From Variibacter gotjawalensis (GTDB lineage: Bacteria > Pseudomonadota > Alphaproteobacteria > Rhizobiales > Xanthobacteraceae): a stretch of DNA of 64,000 nucleotides. The translations under genes were made by a program, and so were the position numbers. Below the pieces are notes generated by a model. It saw only the letters and a list, made by a program, of their open reading frames with translations. It was not told the DNA's origin and made no database searches. The stretch spans positions 4,479,501-4,543,500 of the forward strand of contig NZ_AP014946.1 of assembly GCF_002355335.1 (NCBI RefSeq), in the 5' to 3' direction. How positions within the stretch are numbered: position 1 is the first letter of the stretch; every line of letters begins with the position of its first letter. Below are positions 33,939 to 42,709 of the stretch, piece by piece.

Positions 33939-34903
33939 TAGTCGCCCGCCATTTCAGCAAGTCGCATATCGTGCGGCATCGGCGGAAGGGTCCGTTCGGC
34001 CGCAATAATCTCAGCATCGGATGTCCGATTATCGCGCATACTTCGCCGCCAGCGCGCGCGCTCCAGCCAATGCGCGAAGGCTGGAACCATCAGTTCATGT
34101 CCCGCACTAAGCTTGGCGTCCATCGTACGCATCGTCTCCGCCATGCCACCAGCGGCACGACCGTCATAACGCGGCGATACCCTCGTCCAGACCCGTAGGG
34201 GATGCACAAGGCGTCCACCGGCCATCACGGCGGCGTCGACAAGCGCTCGATCTTCGCCAATCGGGATCAGCGGAACACCTCCTGCTCTGCGGAAAATGTC
34301 GAGCGTCAAAGCCAAGCTCGCGCCGGTGTGATCACCATGACGAGGCGGCGGGTCGTCAGGTCTGAGATCGATCGCGTCTTCGATCTCACGCACTTGCCGC
34401 CAATAGAGCGCCCATGACTTTTGCGCACGCGCAGACGCGGATGTTAGTGGCTCGCACTCGTCTAACTCGAGCTTCCCGCCGACGATGTCTGCCCCTGCCG
34501 CTATGGCGCGGAGGTTTTCTCTAACCCAATCGAGCGGCGGTCGTGCGTCAGCATCCGTCGTCAGCAAAACTCCGTCGAAGGTCAGTGTCCGCGCACCGAG
34601 TTGCATCGCTGCCGATCGGGCAGATCCGGCATGCGCTAGCGATTCTGAAAAAGAGCATCGATCAAGATGGATTTTGAGGCGCCCGCGATGTCGGATACGA
34701 GCCTCTTCAATCATCTGATCTGAACGGTCAACGGAGTTATTGAGACAAATCGCGATCGGAATTAATCCGTCGATATCTTGGTCGGCCAAAGCGTTCAATA
34801 AAATGGGCAGTCTTTGTTCTTCATCGCGTGCCGGCACGCAAATGCAAAACGCACTGCCAACGTCGGATGTGCGCGGTGTTGCATCACGCGGCCGCATCGT
34901 CAC
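33938..34903 (-). CDS. Family 2 glycosyltransferase
   Basis: A 321-aa GT-A transferase. Opening: CICVPARDEEQRLPILLNAL; metal site: GVLLTTDADARPPLDWVREN (DAD), and a later IPIGEDRALVDAAVMAGGRL segment carries the conserved ED. No transmembrane helices. It overlaps the GT4 gene by four bases, and the next gene by one. Part of the same translationally coupled chain. Confidence 0.85.
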   Translation of the reverse strand: MTMRPRDATPRTSDVGSAFCICVPARDEEQRLPILLNALADQDIDGLIPIAICLNNSVDRSDQMIEEARIRHRGRLKIHLDRCSFSESLAHAGSARSAAMQLGARTLTFDGVLLTTDADARPPLDWVRENLRAIAAGADIVGGKLELDECEPLTSASARAQKSWALYWRQVREIEDAIDLRPDDPPPRHGDHTGASLALTLDIFRRAGGVPLIPIGEDRALVDAAVMAGGRLVHPLRVWTRVSPRYDGRAAGGMAETMRTMDAKLSAGHELMVPAFAHWLERARWRRSMRDNRTSDAEIIAAERTLPPMPHDMRLAEMAGD

Positions 34904-36105
34904 GCCAACACGGTTTGTCTGGTTGCGATGTCAGCGTTTTGAACCACATTGATTTTCACCTCTGTCGGTGATGGGCGCGGCTTGGATACGATGTGCGCCT
35001 TCGAAGCCGCTCGACCGAAGTGCTCCAGACTTCTTGCACCAGTCTTCGTAGACAGCTGACGATATAGCGCCTCGTAGTCATCGATCATGCGGCTAACGTC
35101 GCAACTGCGCTCAGCCATCGCCCGACAAGCTGCCCGATCAAGTGTCTGTGCTTGCTTGGCAGCTTGTGCAAGGGACGCGACGTCATCTTTATTTGCGAGG
35201 ATGCCGCAGGTCGCATCGAGCAGTTCCGGAATAGCGCCTCTAGCGAAAGCGGCCACGGGTACACCGCACGCTAGAGCCTCGGCAACAACCAATCCATACG
35301 GTTCGTCCCAGCATGGCGTGCATAGCGAAGCACGAGCTCCACCAACCAACGCCGCTATCCCTTCATGTTTGAGATGACCTAGGTACACGATTGTCTGAGA
35401 CAAGGATGGTCGAATTTCTCTTTCGAAATAATCCTCGTCGGAAATCGGGCCGGCAATACGCAATTCGGCGCCGATCGCACGGCAGGCCGCGATGGCAAAG
35501 TGCAATCCCTTTTCCGGGACGATGCGTCCGCACCAGACCAGATATGGTTTGCTGTCAGGCGCGGATTGAAAGCGAAATCTGTTCAAGTCAATGCCATTGA
35601 GGATCACGCGGCTTATTGGAACGACTGGCGTCCACGAAATCCTGATGGAGTTCGAAACCGCCACGAATGAAGCTTGAGGGCTACGACACAAACGGATTCC
35701 ACTCTCCAACCAGGAAAACGGAGGCGTATGGAGCGTCGTCACGATTGGCATTGGCAGAACGTCGGCCATCGCTACGGGTAAATAGTGCAGCGAATTGTTA
35801 TGGATGATGTCGAAATCGCTAAGCCGCAAACGATTCATTAGACTGAGATACGCGTGATGTTCCTGGAAAAACGCGTGATCCGGCGCTTCCGCAAGTCCTA
35901 CCTCCGAGATCGATGTCTCATCGCAGATAGGTTCTAGATTGGAGCCGGGATCAGAATGTGTGGAAGCAAAAATAGTAACTGCATGCCCTCTGCTGACGAG
36001 CTGCGACTGCAGCATGTGCGTGTGCATCTCTAGTCCGCCGGCAAACGGCTCGCCGATAGGATGCTTCAAATGCGCGATGATTCCGATACGCAGGACTGAC
36101 TCCAT
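34900..36105 (-). CDS. Family 4 glycosyltransferase
   Basis: A 401-aa GT-B retaining transferase and the first gene of the chain. N-terminal GxGG-like acceptor loop: GEPFAGGLEMHTHMLQSQLV. C-terminal domain: YLVWCGRIVPEKGLHFAIAA and the EX7E motif in CWDEPYGLVVAEALACGVPV. GT4 enzymes such as MshA and BshA start pseudo-disaccharide pathways whose second step is a PIG-L deacetylase, as encoded 3 kb downstream here. A GGAAC-N16-TGTT promoter candidate sits 111 bases upstream. Confidence 0.88.
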   Translation of the reverse strand: MESVLRIGIIAHLKHPIGEPFAGGLEMHTHMLQSQLVSRGHAVTIFASTHSDPGSNLEPICDETSISEVGLAEAPDHAFFQEHHAYLSLMNRLRLSDFDIIHNNSLHYLPVAMADVLPMPIVTTLHTPPFSWLESGIRLCRSPQASFVAVSNSIRISWTPVVPISRVILNGIDLNRFRFQSAPDSKPYLVWCGRIVPEKGLHFAIAACRAIGAELRIAGPISDEDYFEREIRPSLSQTIVYLGHLKHEGIAALVGGARASLCTPCWDEPYGLVVAEALACGVPVAAFARGAIPELLDATCGILANKDDVASLAQAAKQAQTLDRAACRAMAERSCDVSRMIDDYEALYRQLSTKTGARSLEHFGRAASKAHIVSKPRPSPTEVKINVVQNADIATRQTVLA

Positions 36106-36215
36106 TCATAGCGCAGCAAAGCCGCTTATCAGCGCGATCATGCTCAGGGTTTTGGATTGGATGCAGCGCGCCGCTCGGAGCGTTCATAAAAGCGCTGGAC
36201 GTAAAGCGCCGGGGC

Positions 36216-36240
36216 AACAGACGATACAATCGATTGTTCC
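36216..36240 (-). promoter_or_regulatory. EcfG-type promoter candidate (GGAAC-N16-TGTT) for the glycosyltransferase operon
   Basis: GGAAC 36240-36236 and TGTT 36219-36216 on the minus strand, in the 170-base gap between the ABC exporter and the GT4 gene. Confidence 0.5.
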
Positions 36241-36275
36241 GTGGGGTAACGAACTATCAGCGCAGGGCTCACCAG

Positions 36276-38012
36276 CTAGATTAACGTGTCGGTCAATACG
36301 GCGCCGCCGTCCGCCTTTGTGACAGTGATTTTTCGCAAGTGGAAAGCGTCCAAACTGGGGCGATGGCCAACGCTGATGACAGTAGCAGCTTGAAAGATCT
36401 CTTCGCGAAACAGTGCTAAGATTGAAGCTTGACTCTCTTCATCGAGAGCGGATGTCGCCTCATCCATCACTATGACGCTCGGGCGATGAAGCATTAAGCG
36501 AGCGAAAGCTACTCGCTGACGCTCTCCTCCGGACAACGTCTGGTCCCATCGATACTCTTCGTCCAAACGATGAGCCATGTAACCGAGCCCGACGCGTGCT
36601 AAAGCGGACGCCACCTCAGTATTAGTCGTCTTTAGATTTTCTCGCGGATAAACTATTACGTCGCGCAGCGTACCAAGCGGTAGATATGGCTCTTGGGGGA
36701 GAAATGAAATGTGTGCGCTATGCGGGACGGCGATAACGCCAGAACCCCATGGCCACAAACCTGCGAGCGCTCGAATAAGGGTGCTCTTCCCGGATCCGCT
36801 TTCCCCAACGATGAGAACCTTATCGCCGGACTGAATCCTGAACGAATTTTCCGCGATCAACGGAGAACCGTCAGCGAGGTCGATACGCAACCGCTCCCAG
36901 TAAATCGTGCTAGCGGAACTGACACGTAGCTCAATACGAGACGCAACATCTTCGACGCGCCTGTCGATCCCATCTAGCGCCGCTTGCAGTTCTTCGACGC
37001 GAGCGACCGAAGCGAACCATTCAGCCAATCGAATCAGATTATCGACAAACCAGATGAGCGCTGCCTGCACTGCCATGAACGCGGCGACGATTTGCATCAC
37101 AGCGCCCAGCGTAACCGCGCCCGACAGATATTTTGGCGCGATCAGGAGAAGCGGAACGATTGGAAACAGGGCACTGTTGGCATTCAACACCAACGCGACA
37201 ATACCCTGTTGTTTGATTACGCCGATCCAAGCCGAAATAACGCGACCGTAATTGTCCATGACGGAACGGCGTTCATCTTCGTCGCCACGGATGAGCGCGA
37301 TACTTTCAGCATTTTCGCGAAGTCGTGTCATTTCGGCGCGAAAGCGCGCCTCAGCTTCGTTCTTAGCGATGATGCGTTGGACCAAGGGCCAACCGGTGAG
37401 GTAGGCGGCGTAGGATGTCGCAGCCGCGTAGCCAACTGCGGCGAAGGCCATGTAGCTCGGGATAACGAACTCGGTTGAACCAAGATGAAAAGTCGCCGAT
37501 CCAGCTACGTGCCATAGAATAGCGGCGAACGTGATTGCGCTTGTCGCCGCAGTTATCAGGCCGATCGCGAATTCGACTAGCGGCTCAACAGATAAGCGTC
37601 CGTCTTCAGCAATTCTGTATTCGGGTGCAGGCAACTGGGGAGCCGAAAACTGCATACGATAGTATCGCTGATCCCCGATCCACGAGCTCGTGAGTTGCCC
37701 GGTGATAAACTCTCGCCAACGAAGCTGAAGTGTCATTCTGCTTAAAAGTAGGCCGGTCAGCATTAGCGCAGCCATCACGACGATCGGAGGTAGCCACGCA
37801 GCAACACTCCAAGCTGCTGAATGATCGCGCCGCTCCAAAGCATCAAAGAAGTAACGATTCCACGCGTTGATACTCACGGCTACCGTAAGCTGAGCGCAGA
37901 TAAAAAAGGCGACCGCGGCGGTGAGTGACCAAGACAATCGAACCGTCGGGCCGGACCAGAAACCGGTTGCCAGCTTTAGAAAGCTCCGCCTTGCAGAGCG
38001 AGCGCGTATCAC
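36276..38012 (-). CDS. SbmA/BacA/YddA-type ABC transporter, fused permease and ATPase
   Basis: A 578-aa half-transporter. The N-terminal 310 residues hold about six hydrophobic segments and the family landmark AWNRYFFDALERRDHSAAWS with QLRWREFITGQLTSSW. The ATPase has Walker A GESGSGKSTLIRALAG, signature TLSGGERQRVAFARL, Walker B VIVMDEATSALDE and the H-loop GHRP. YddA/SbmA-type proteins move peptides, cobalamin or very long chain acyl compounds. It precedes the glycosyltransferase operon on the same strand and could export its product, which is inference. Confidence 0.9.
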   Translation of the reverse strand: MIRARSARRSFLKLATGFWSGPTVRLSWSLTAAVAFFICAQLTVAVSINAWNRYFFDALERRDHSAAWSVAAWLPPIVVMAALMLTGLLLSRMTLQLRWREFITGQLTSSWIGDQRYYRMQFSAPQLPAPEYRIAEDGRLSVEPLVEFAIGLITAATSAITFAAILWHVAGSATFHLGSTEFVIPSYMAFAAVGYAAATSYAAYLTGWPLVQRIIAKNEAEARFRAEMTRLRENAESIALIRGDEDERRSVMDNYGRVISAWIGVIKQQGIVALVLNANSALFPIVPLLLIAPKYLSGAVTLGAVMQIVAAFMAVQAALIWFVDNLIRLAEWFASVARVEELQAALDGIDRRVEDVASRIELRVSSASTIYWERLRIDLADGSPLIAENSFRIQSGDKVLIVGESGSGKSTLIRALAGLWPWGSGVIAVPHSAHISFLPQEPYLPLGTLRDVIVYPRENLKTTNTEVASALARVGLGYMAHRLDEEYRWDQTLSGGERQRVAFARLMLHRPSVIVMDEATSALDEESQASILALFREEIFQAATVISVGHRPSLDAFHLRKITVTKADGGAVLTDTLI

Positions 38013-38070
38013 CAGACGGCCCGTGACATCAGCTGATCAGACTTTCGCGTACGCGAGCGGTCTTCGCCAC

Positions 38071-38832
38071 TCATGCGCCGGGATAAAAGTACTTTGTCCA
38101 ACCAGAACGATCGAACGGCTTCCACTCTCCTTCCGGCAATAGCAGGCGATCAAAGACGACGTTCATCACTGACGGGTTGTGCCCCAGCCCGATATGGCTC
38201 CCCCATACCTCGACGCTTTCTGCGTGAGCTCCGGCAGGTTCGACGCAAGATTGCCAGGCGCACACACCATCCGACTTACTGTAGATCGCAGTTGTCGGTA
38301 CCGGCGGCGTCTCGTGCAAAGGACCAGCGTGATGATCATAAGCCTCCCGCGTCGCTGCGGGATTAAGGCGCTGATAAATCCAATAGGCATTCGTACTCGT
38401 CGGCTCACCCGCGAACGGACTCCCAAGGGTGATGACCGATCGAACGTGGTCAGGAACAACTTTGGCTAGTTGTCGTGCATAGAGACCGCCGAGACTCCAG
38501 CCAACCAAGCTGACTTTTTTGCCGTGCTTCGCGTGGAGGACGCGAATTTTTGCGAGCATTCTATCCTCGGTGCCCTGGCGGAGCCCGCAGTTACGTCCTT
38601 GTTGCCAACCATAAGCAACAAACCCGCGAGCATTTAGCTCTTTGCGAATAAGACGCGTCGACTCATCGCTGGCAAGCAATCCCGGAAGTACGAGCACGGG
38701 ATGTCCATCTCCTTTTTTGAACGGAAGAAACGGAGTGGACACCGCAAGAAATGCCAGCTCTTGGATAGCTCTCATACCCTCCAACGCCAACAGGAGCTTG
38801 GATGGCGGAGCACCGGAGTACAAAACGTTCAT
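38071..38832 (-). CDS. Alpha/beta-hydrolase, esterase/lipase-like
   Basis: A 253-aa hydrolase. The nucleophile elbow is VSLVGWSLGGLYARQL (GxSxG), the acid is probably in YSKSDGVCAW and the base in VWGSHIGLGHNPS. VLVLPGLLASDESTRLIRKE is the oxyanion region. No signal peptide. Similar hydrolases in this order are often annotated only as alpha/beta hydrolases; substrate unknown. It lies 58 bases upstream of the ABC transporter gene on the same strand. A GGAAC-N16-GCTT site (38865-38889, minus) is a weak stress-promoter candidate. Confidence 0.85.
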   Translation of the reverse strand: MNVLYSGAPPSKLLLALEGMRAIQELAFLAVSTPFLPFKKGDGHPVLVLPGLLASDESTRLIRKELNARGFVAYGWQQGRNCGLRQGTEDRMLAKIRVLHAKHGKKVSLVGWSLGGLYARQLAKVVPDHVRSVITLGSPFAGEPTSTNAYWIYQRLNPAATREAYDHHAGPLHETPPVPTTAIYSKSDGVCAWQSCVEPAGAHAESVEVWGSHIGLGHNPSVMNVVFDRLLLPEGEWKPFDRSGWTKYFYPGA

Positions 38833-39658
38833 GTATTTTCCTGCGGTCGGGGCGAACGCATGACAAGCAGGCCAGCAGCGCTTTGTTCCTTTTTAGGCAG
38901 TGGCGCGTTTCGTCGTTGGGCGTCCGTACGTAAACGCTCTTATCCGCGAGTTCCGGGCGTTGCTTGAGAGCCGGATGACAGCGCGCGCGGAAACATGAAA
39001 GTAATTTGCCGCCTGAGAGGCACTTAGTCGCTTCGCACTACGCCGAGAAATACACACCTACTCCTACGGCACTTTGATCAGCGAAAAATCAAGAGGCGCA
39101 ATTGCTCCCCAAGATCATCAGTGCACTGCTGAGCATGCTCAATATAGATTTCGAAATGCCAACGTAGGTTAATGCCTGAGCCTTGATGTTTCACTGACCG
39201 CCGGCTTGCTCGATCACCGGATGCAAGACACTGTCCCGCATCGTGATGTCGTAGATAACCATTAGCGATTTTTAGATTATCGCTCGCCGCATAATTTTCG
39301 TTCGGCGTAGTGCAGACGCGTGGACGCGGAACGTCATTTGCCACGGGCGCGCATCGTCGTCTCCTGTTTTGAAGCGCTTAGCGCGCCCGACACAAATGCC
39401 ATTCGCCTCCGAGCATTTTAATTTCGGAAAAGCTCGAAGGCCAACAGAAGGGCCGCGCATGGGATTGGGCAGCAGCCGAAAGCGTGTCAGCACGCTCTCC
39501 GCAACAGCGCCTCAACGTTAATCTATATCAATGCGCTACCGTACATAGTGATGCAGGATGGCCAGGGACTTCGAAAGTTCGAGAGTGCACGGTCGCCGCA
39601 CGAATGCGCACATGCGCGACGGCGGGATCGCTGCCCACATCCCCAAGTGGAGCATCGG
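38833..39658. other. Intergenic with one motif copy
   Basis: About 830 bases without a convincing gene; several overlapping frames lack ribosome sites. AACGTAGGTTAATGCC at 39161-39176 (plus) is one of the best motif copies, with no annotated gene directly downstream, which leaves room for an unrecognised short RNA or peptide. Confidence 0.4.
39161..39176 (+). promoter_or_regulatory. Recurrent AAC/GTTA motif copy
   Basis: AACGTAGGTTAATGCC; differs from the copy at 27116 by one base in sixteen. Confidence 0.4.
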
Positions 39659-40066
39659 ATGCCTGGCAAATTCCGAAAGATGGTTGATGGTAAGACCACC
39701 TACGAACCGGAGGGTTCAACGGGCCTACGAGCTGTCGCCAGGAATCTTTTAGCTATGGCGGCGCATCTCGGCGATACGCCATCCAGCTTGAGAATGAGAA
39801 GCATTGCGCATCGTTATCTTCTATTATCGGAAAACCTTGAAAAAGGTAGCGCCGCTAGTGAAGCTCCAGCTGCCGCACCGAACGGGCCGAATGCCGACTT
39901 ATTGCGCGCTCGCGCACGAGAAATCTTCGCACTAGCTGCGAAAAATCCTGAAAAGCAGTGGCAACGGACCAAGCTGCTCGCCAATCAGTATTTGCGCGAA
40001 GCTGACAAACTTGATGCTGCCGAGAAAGTCGGTAACCCGCAATTTGACGTTCTCATTCGCTTGTAG
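39659..40066 (+). CDS. Hypothetical helical protein (135 aa)
   Basis: Unrecognised. Two similar helical halves joined by an Ala/Pro linker: STGLRAVARNLLAMAAHLGD with RSIAHRYLLLSENLE, then ADLLRARAREIFALAAKNPE with TKLLANQYLREADKLD. The second half resembles the small helical proteins elsewhere in the window, so this may be a tandem version of them. ATG 39659 follows GTGGAGC. Cytoplasmic. Confidence 0.55.
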   Translation: MPGKFRKMVDGKTTYEPEGSTGLRAVARNLLAMAAHLGDTPSSLRMRSIAHRYLLLSENLEKGSAASEAPAAAPNGPNADLLRARAREIFALAAKNPEKQWQRTKLLANQYLREADKLDAAEKVGNPQFDVLIRL

Positions 40067-40157
40067 ACATAGGAGCGAAAGCTGAACGATCGCTCATTCG
40101 TGAGCGTTATCGCCGTATGTGTGTGTGGTGGGCTGCAAGCGCTTTCTCAGTTCGGAT

Positions 40158-40388
40158 TCAGTGTCGCGTCACCGTCCACCTCGCCTCGACCTCACAAATG
40201 CGATCCCCATCTTCAGTCCGAACAAGGATCTGCATTTGCTTAGCTCCCCGCTGAACCAACTCGTAGGCCATCTCGGCTAAACCGAGCTCAGCTTGCTTTT
40301 CGGCAGCAGTATCGCCCGCAAACTCTGCACCGGTGTCGTCGATCGACATCTTGCCGTCCACGACGAGATCAAAATGATATCGCTGCAT
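40158..40388 (-). CDS. DUF6894 family protein
   Basis: A 76-aa single-domain protein: MQRYHFDLVVDGKMSIDDTG, then EFAGDTAAEKQAELGLAEMA and a strand pair MQILVRTEDGDRICEVEARW. The RYHFdl..dg...iDd.G.e...d..A...A pattern is diagnostic of DUF6894, a common small family in Hyphomicrobiales without known role. ATG 40388 lies inside the end of the Crp gene (20-base overlap), so it is coupled to the regulator. A decayed copy of the pair is at 28661-28990. Confidence 0.8.
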   Translation of the reverse strand: MQRYHFDLVVDGKMSIDDTGAEFAGDTAAEKQAELGLAEMAYELVQRGAKQMQILVRTEDGDRICEVEARWTVTRH

Positions 40389-41127
40389 TCTGAGGAATGG
40401 CTCCGATGCCCGCCTCCGCCTGATTGCGAAGGTGGAGATAGTTCGGATTAAATCCGCTGAAGGCTGCCAGGCGTTTGAAATCCAATATGACAACATGCCC
40501 CCGAGCAAGTGTGATCAGGTCGGCCTCGCGTAGCACTTGGATCGAACGGTTCGCGTGGATAGCTGAAAGGCCCATCGTGTCTGCAATCTCGGCTTGTGTG
40601 ATGGGCAGTTCGAACCGTCCCTCGCTGACTAAGCCGACAACATGCAAGCGAAGCAGCAATTCGCACAAGAGGTGGCCAATTCGCTGAGGTGCCTCGCGTG
40701 TTCCGATGTTGACTAACCACTCACGCAGCGTCGCCTCGTCGACAAGTGTTGCTGACCAAAGAGCAGTGGCCAATGCCGGCGTTTTCAACATTTCAAGAAC
40801 CCGCTTTCTTGGTATCTCGACAACTTTGCAAGCCGACAGCGTTGAAATCGAGTGATCCATTTCCTTCAAAATGAAAATGTGAAGGTCGCAAAAGTCGCCG
40901 GGCACCAGATAGGCCATGATCTGCCGCTGTCCTTCTGAAGTGATCTTGTAGCGGCACGCAAATCCTTCAACGATCAGCAGAACATTTTCCGGCGAATCTC
41001 CTTCTGTTATCAGGTCGGTCTTTGGAGCTACCGTGCGGACGTTTCTCTCGACGTCGGATACAAGCGTCTTCTCCGCTTCCGTTAGCGGCACAAACGCTTC
41101 TAACTTTCGGATCAGCCGACTAGGCAT
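40369..41127 (-). CDS. Crp/Fnr-family transcriptional regulator
   Basis: A 252-aa regulator. The cyclic-nucleotide-type beta-roll spans residues 15-135 (DLITEGDSPENVLLIVEGFA, MAYLVPGDFCDLHIFI), then a dimer helix and the Crp-type helix-turn-helix: ELPITQAEIADTMGLSAIHA, NRSIQVLREADLITL. The cysteines of oxygen-sensing Fnr are absent, so it is more like the FixK/NnrR-type or stress-related rhizobial Crp proteins. A motif copy (41196-41211, minus) lies 69 bases upstream. Confidence 0.9.
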   Translation of the reverse strand: MPSRLIRKLEAFVPLTEAEKTLVSDVERNVRTVAPKTDLITEGDSPENVLLIVEGFACRYKITSEGQRQIMAYLVPGDFCDLHIFILKEMDHSISTLSACKVVEIPRKRVLEMLKTPALATALWSATLVDEATLREWLVNIGTREAPQRIGHLLCELLLRLHVVGLVSEGRFELPITQAEIADTMGLSAIHANRSIQVLREADLITLARGHVVILDFKRLAAFSGFNPNYLHLRNQAEAGIGAIPQNAAISF

Positions 41128-41195
41128 GCAGCCCTCGCCTCAATCTTGTACGATACCGCACTTTGGACCAAGCGTAGGCTGCCGAGTTAGTTTTA

Positions 41196-41211
41196 GGCAC
41201 TAACTTATGTT
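41196..41211 (-). promoter_or_regulatory. Recurrent AAC/GTTA motif copy upstream of the Crp gene
   Basis: On the minus strand AACATAAGTTAGTGCC. The same bases include an ACTAAC-N4-GTTA inverted repeat. Confidence 0.42.
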
Positions 41212-41398
41212 AAGCACGCTAGCTTGTGTAGCCTCTTCTGGGTCATATTGCCTGGCAGTGAGGTCCCCAAAACGTACGATTTCGTACATTTAGCGTTGTC
41301 GGAAAAACTGCACCGGAATCTTTGTCTAGACACAAAGCGCTACTGCAACGGACGTGCTGCTTTAGCGCAAAGTTTTTCGATGATGGGAGAACGGACTA

Positions 41399-41414
41399 AA
41401 CGTAGATCAATGCC
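41399..41414 (+). promoter_or_regulatory. Recurrent motif copy, divergent form
   Basis: AACGTAGATCAATGCC, 99 bases before the 56-aa gene at 41513. The central GTTA is changed to ATCA. Confidence 0.33.
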
Positions 41415-41512
41415 CGGCGACGCATTTTTGACTAGCGTGCTGTCGTGATCTTCACGCGAACACTCCGTTAAACAGCTGACGCTTTACGAGCAACGATCCG
41501 TGAGGTTGGGCC

Positions 41513-41683
41513 ATGAGCACTGATGACCAAATCCGAGGGTCGGCGGGTCGTCTGAGCACCGTCGACTACCTCGCGCAGGTAGAAGAATTGCTTAGGCTCT
41601 GCGACGCTGCGACCGATGTGAGAAAGCAAGCGCAGCTGTTGCGAGAGGCAACAAACATTATGATTTCGAAACAGTCCAAATGA
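41513..41683 (+). CDS. Small helical protein (56 aa)
   Basis: Hand-translated: ATG 41513 to TGA 41683 with GAGG upstream. The chain is RLSTVDYLAQVEELLRLCDA then ATDVRKQAQLLREATNIMIS, a two-helix pattern like the proteins at 29128 and 43803. Function unknown. Confidence 0.55.
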   Translation: MSTDDQIRGSAGRLSTVDYLAQVEELLRLCDAATDVRKQAQLLREATNIMISKQSK

Positions 41684-41757
41684 CTCTGCCTCGGCTAACC
41701 GAATTGAAAAATTCGATGGTGCGATTTCGTACCGAGATTCGTTGGGGAAAAGCGGCG

Positions 41758-42438
41758 CTAGCGGCTTCGCGGTTTCCGATGATCGCCGTTAGCGCAGCTA
41801 CACGCGAAAAACTTGAGTTTGATCGCATCTCGTATTGTGACCTGCCCGCGCGCGTATTCTATAGCGCCTTGCGCTTGGAGCGCCTCGGCAGCGACGGATA
41901 CGCTTGCCCGCCGAACGGTGAGCATTTCGCTCATAAACGCCTGCGTGAACGCGAGTTGGTTGCCGGAAAGAGCTCTTGCACGCAATAGCCATCGCGCAAG
42001 CCGCTGTTCCAGCGTGTGTGCAGCAAGACATCCCGCGGCTCTGACAAATTCGGCGCTTAACCTGTGCTCATGAAGCCGTATCGCTTCGAATAGGCTCGGC
42101 CGCTCTTTCGCGATACCTCTGAGCCGCTTGGTGCGTATTGCTAGCGCCGAGACAGGTATCTGTACTATCGCATCGCATACCGCACCATCGGCCCCTAATG
42201 CGGCAGCACCGCCGACCATCCCATCAATGCCAATCATCGCCAATTCGGTGATTTGATTTGCCGCCATTCTAGCGACGTATGAAACGATCCCGGTTTGCGG
42301 AAAGTAGATCGCTTCGTTGACGTCACCGGTGTCGATAAGAATTGTTTTTTGCGAAAGCTCGATTGAAGTGAGATTTTCTCGAACAGCAGCCAAATCACCG
42401 GAAGTCAAAGAGAGTAGAAACTCATTCTCCAAACGCAT
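41758..42438 (-). CDS. Crp/Fnr-family (cyclic-nucleotide-binding-like) regulator
   Basis: A 226-aa regulator. N-terminal beta-roll: NLTSIELSQKTILIDTGDVN, AIYFPQTGIVSYVARM, then a long helix and HTLEQRLARWLLRARALSGN. The C-terminal HTH is LAFTQAFMSEMLTVRRASVS, VAAEALQAQGAIEYARGQVT. The LT...LA.mLGVRR.sVt pattern is that of light- or stress-related Crp proteins of Bradyrhizobium, not of cAMP receptors. It is not close to the first Crp gene in sequence. Confidence 0.88.
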   Translation of the reverse strand: MRLENEFLLSLTSGDLAAVRENLTSIELSQKTILIDTGDVNEAIYFPQTGIVSYVARMAANQITELAMIGIDGMVGGAAALGADGAVCDAIVQIPVSALAIRTKRLRGIAKERPSLFEAIRLHEHRLSAEFVRAAGCLAAHTLEQRLARWLLRARALSGNQLAFTQAFMSEMLTVRRASVSVAAEALQAQGAIEYARGQVTIRDAIKLKFFACSCANGDHRKPRSR

Positions 42439-42709
42439 CGTTGCTCCTGCCTAGGCGGGAGCGCTACTGCGTCTCTCAGTCATCCATGCCGATCTCCAAG
42501 ATGATTGCAGTGATGTAATCATCGAAAATACCGATCGCTACGAAATGCATCGATAGGTTTGTACGAAGGCGTACCAGAACACAAGTTTTTACATCGCTCG
42601 GTTGCGAACGAGCTCGCGCTTCGTGTGCAACATTCCCACCTTACGAAGCCAACCGCGTTAGCGCACATGCTCTCAGTAAACGGCGTTGGTAGAGAGAAGT
42701 CTGAAACAG

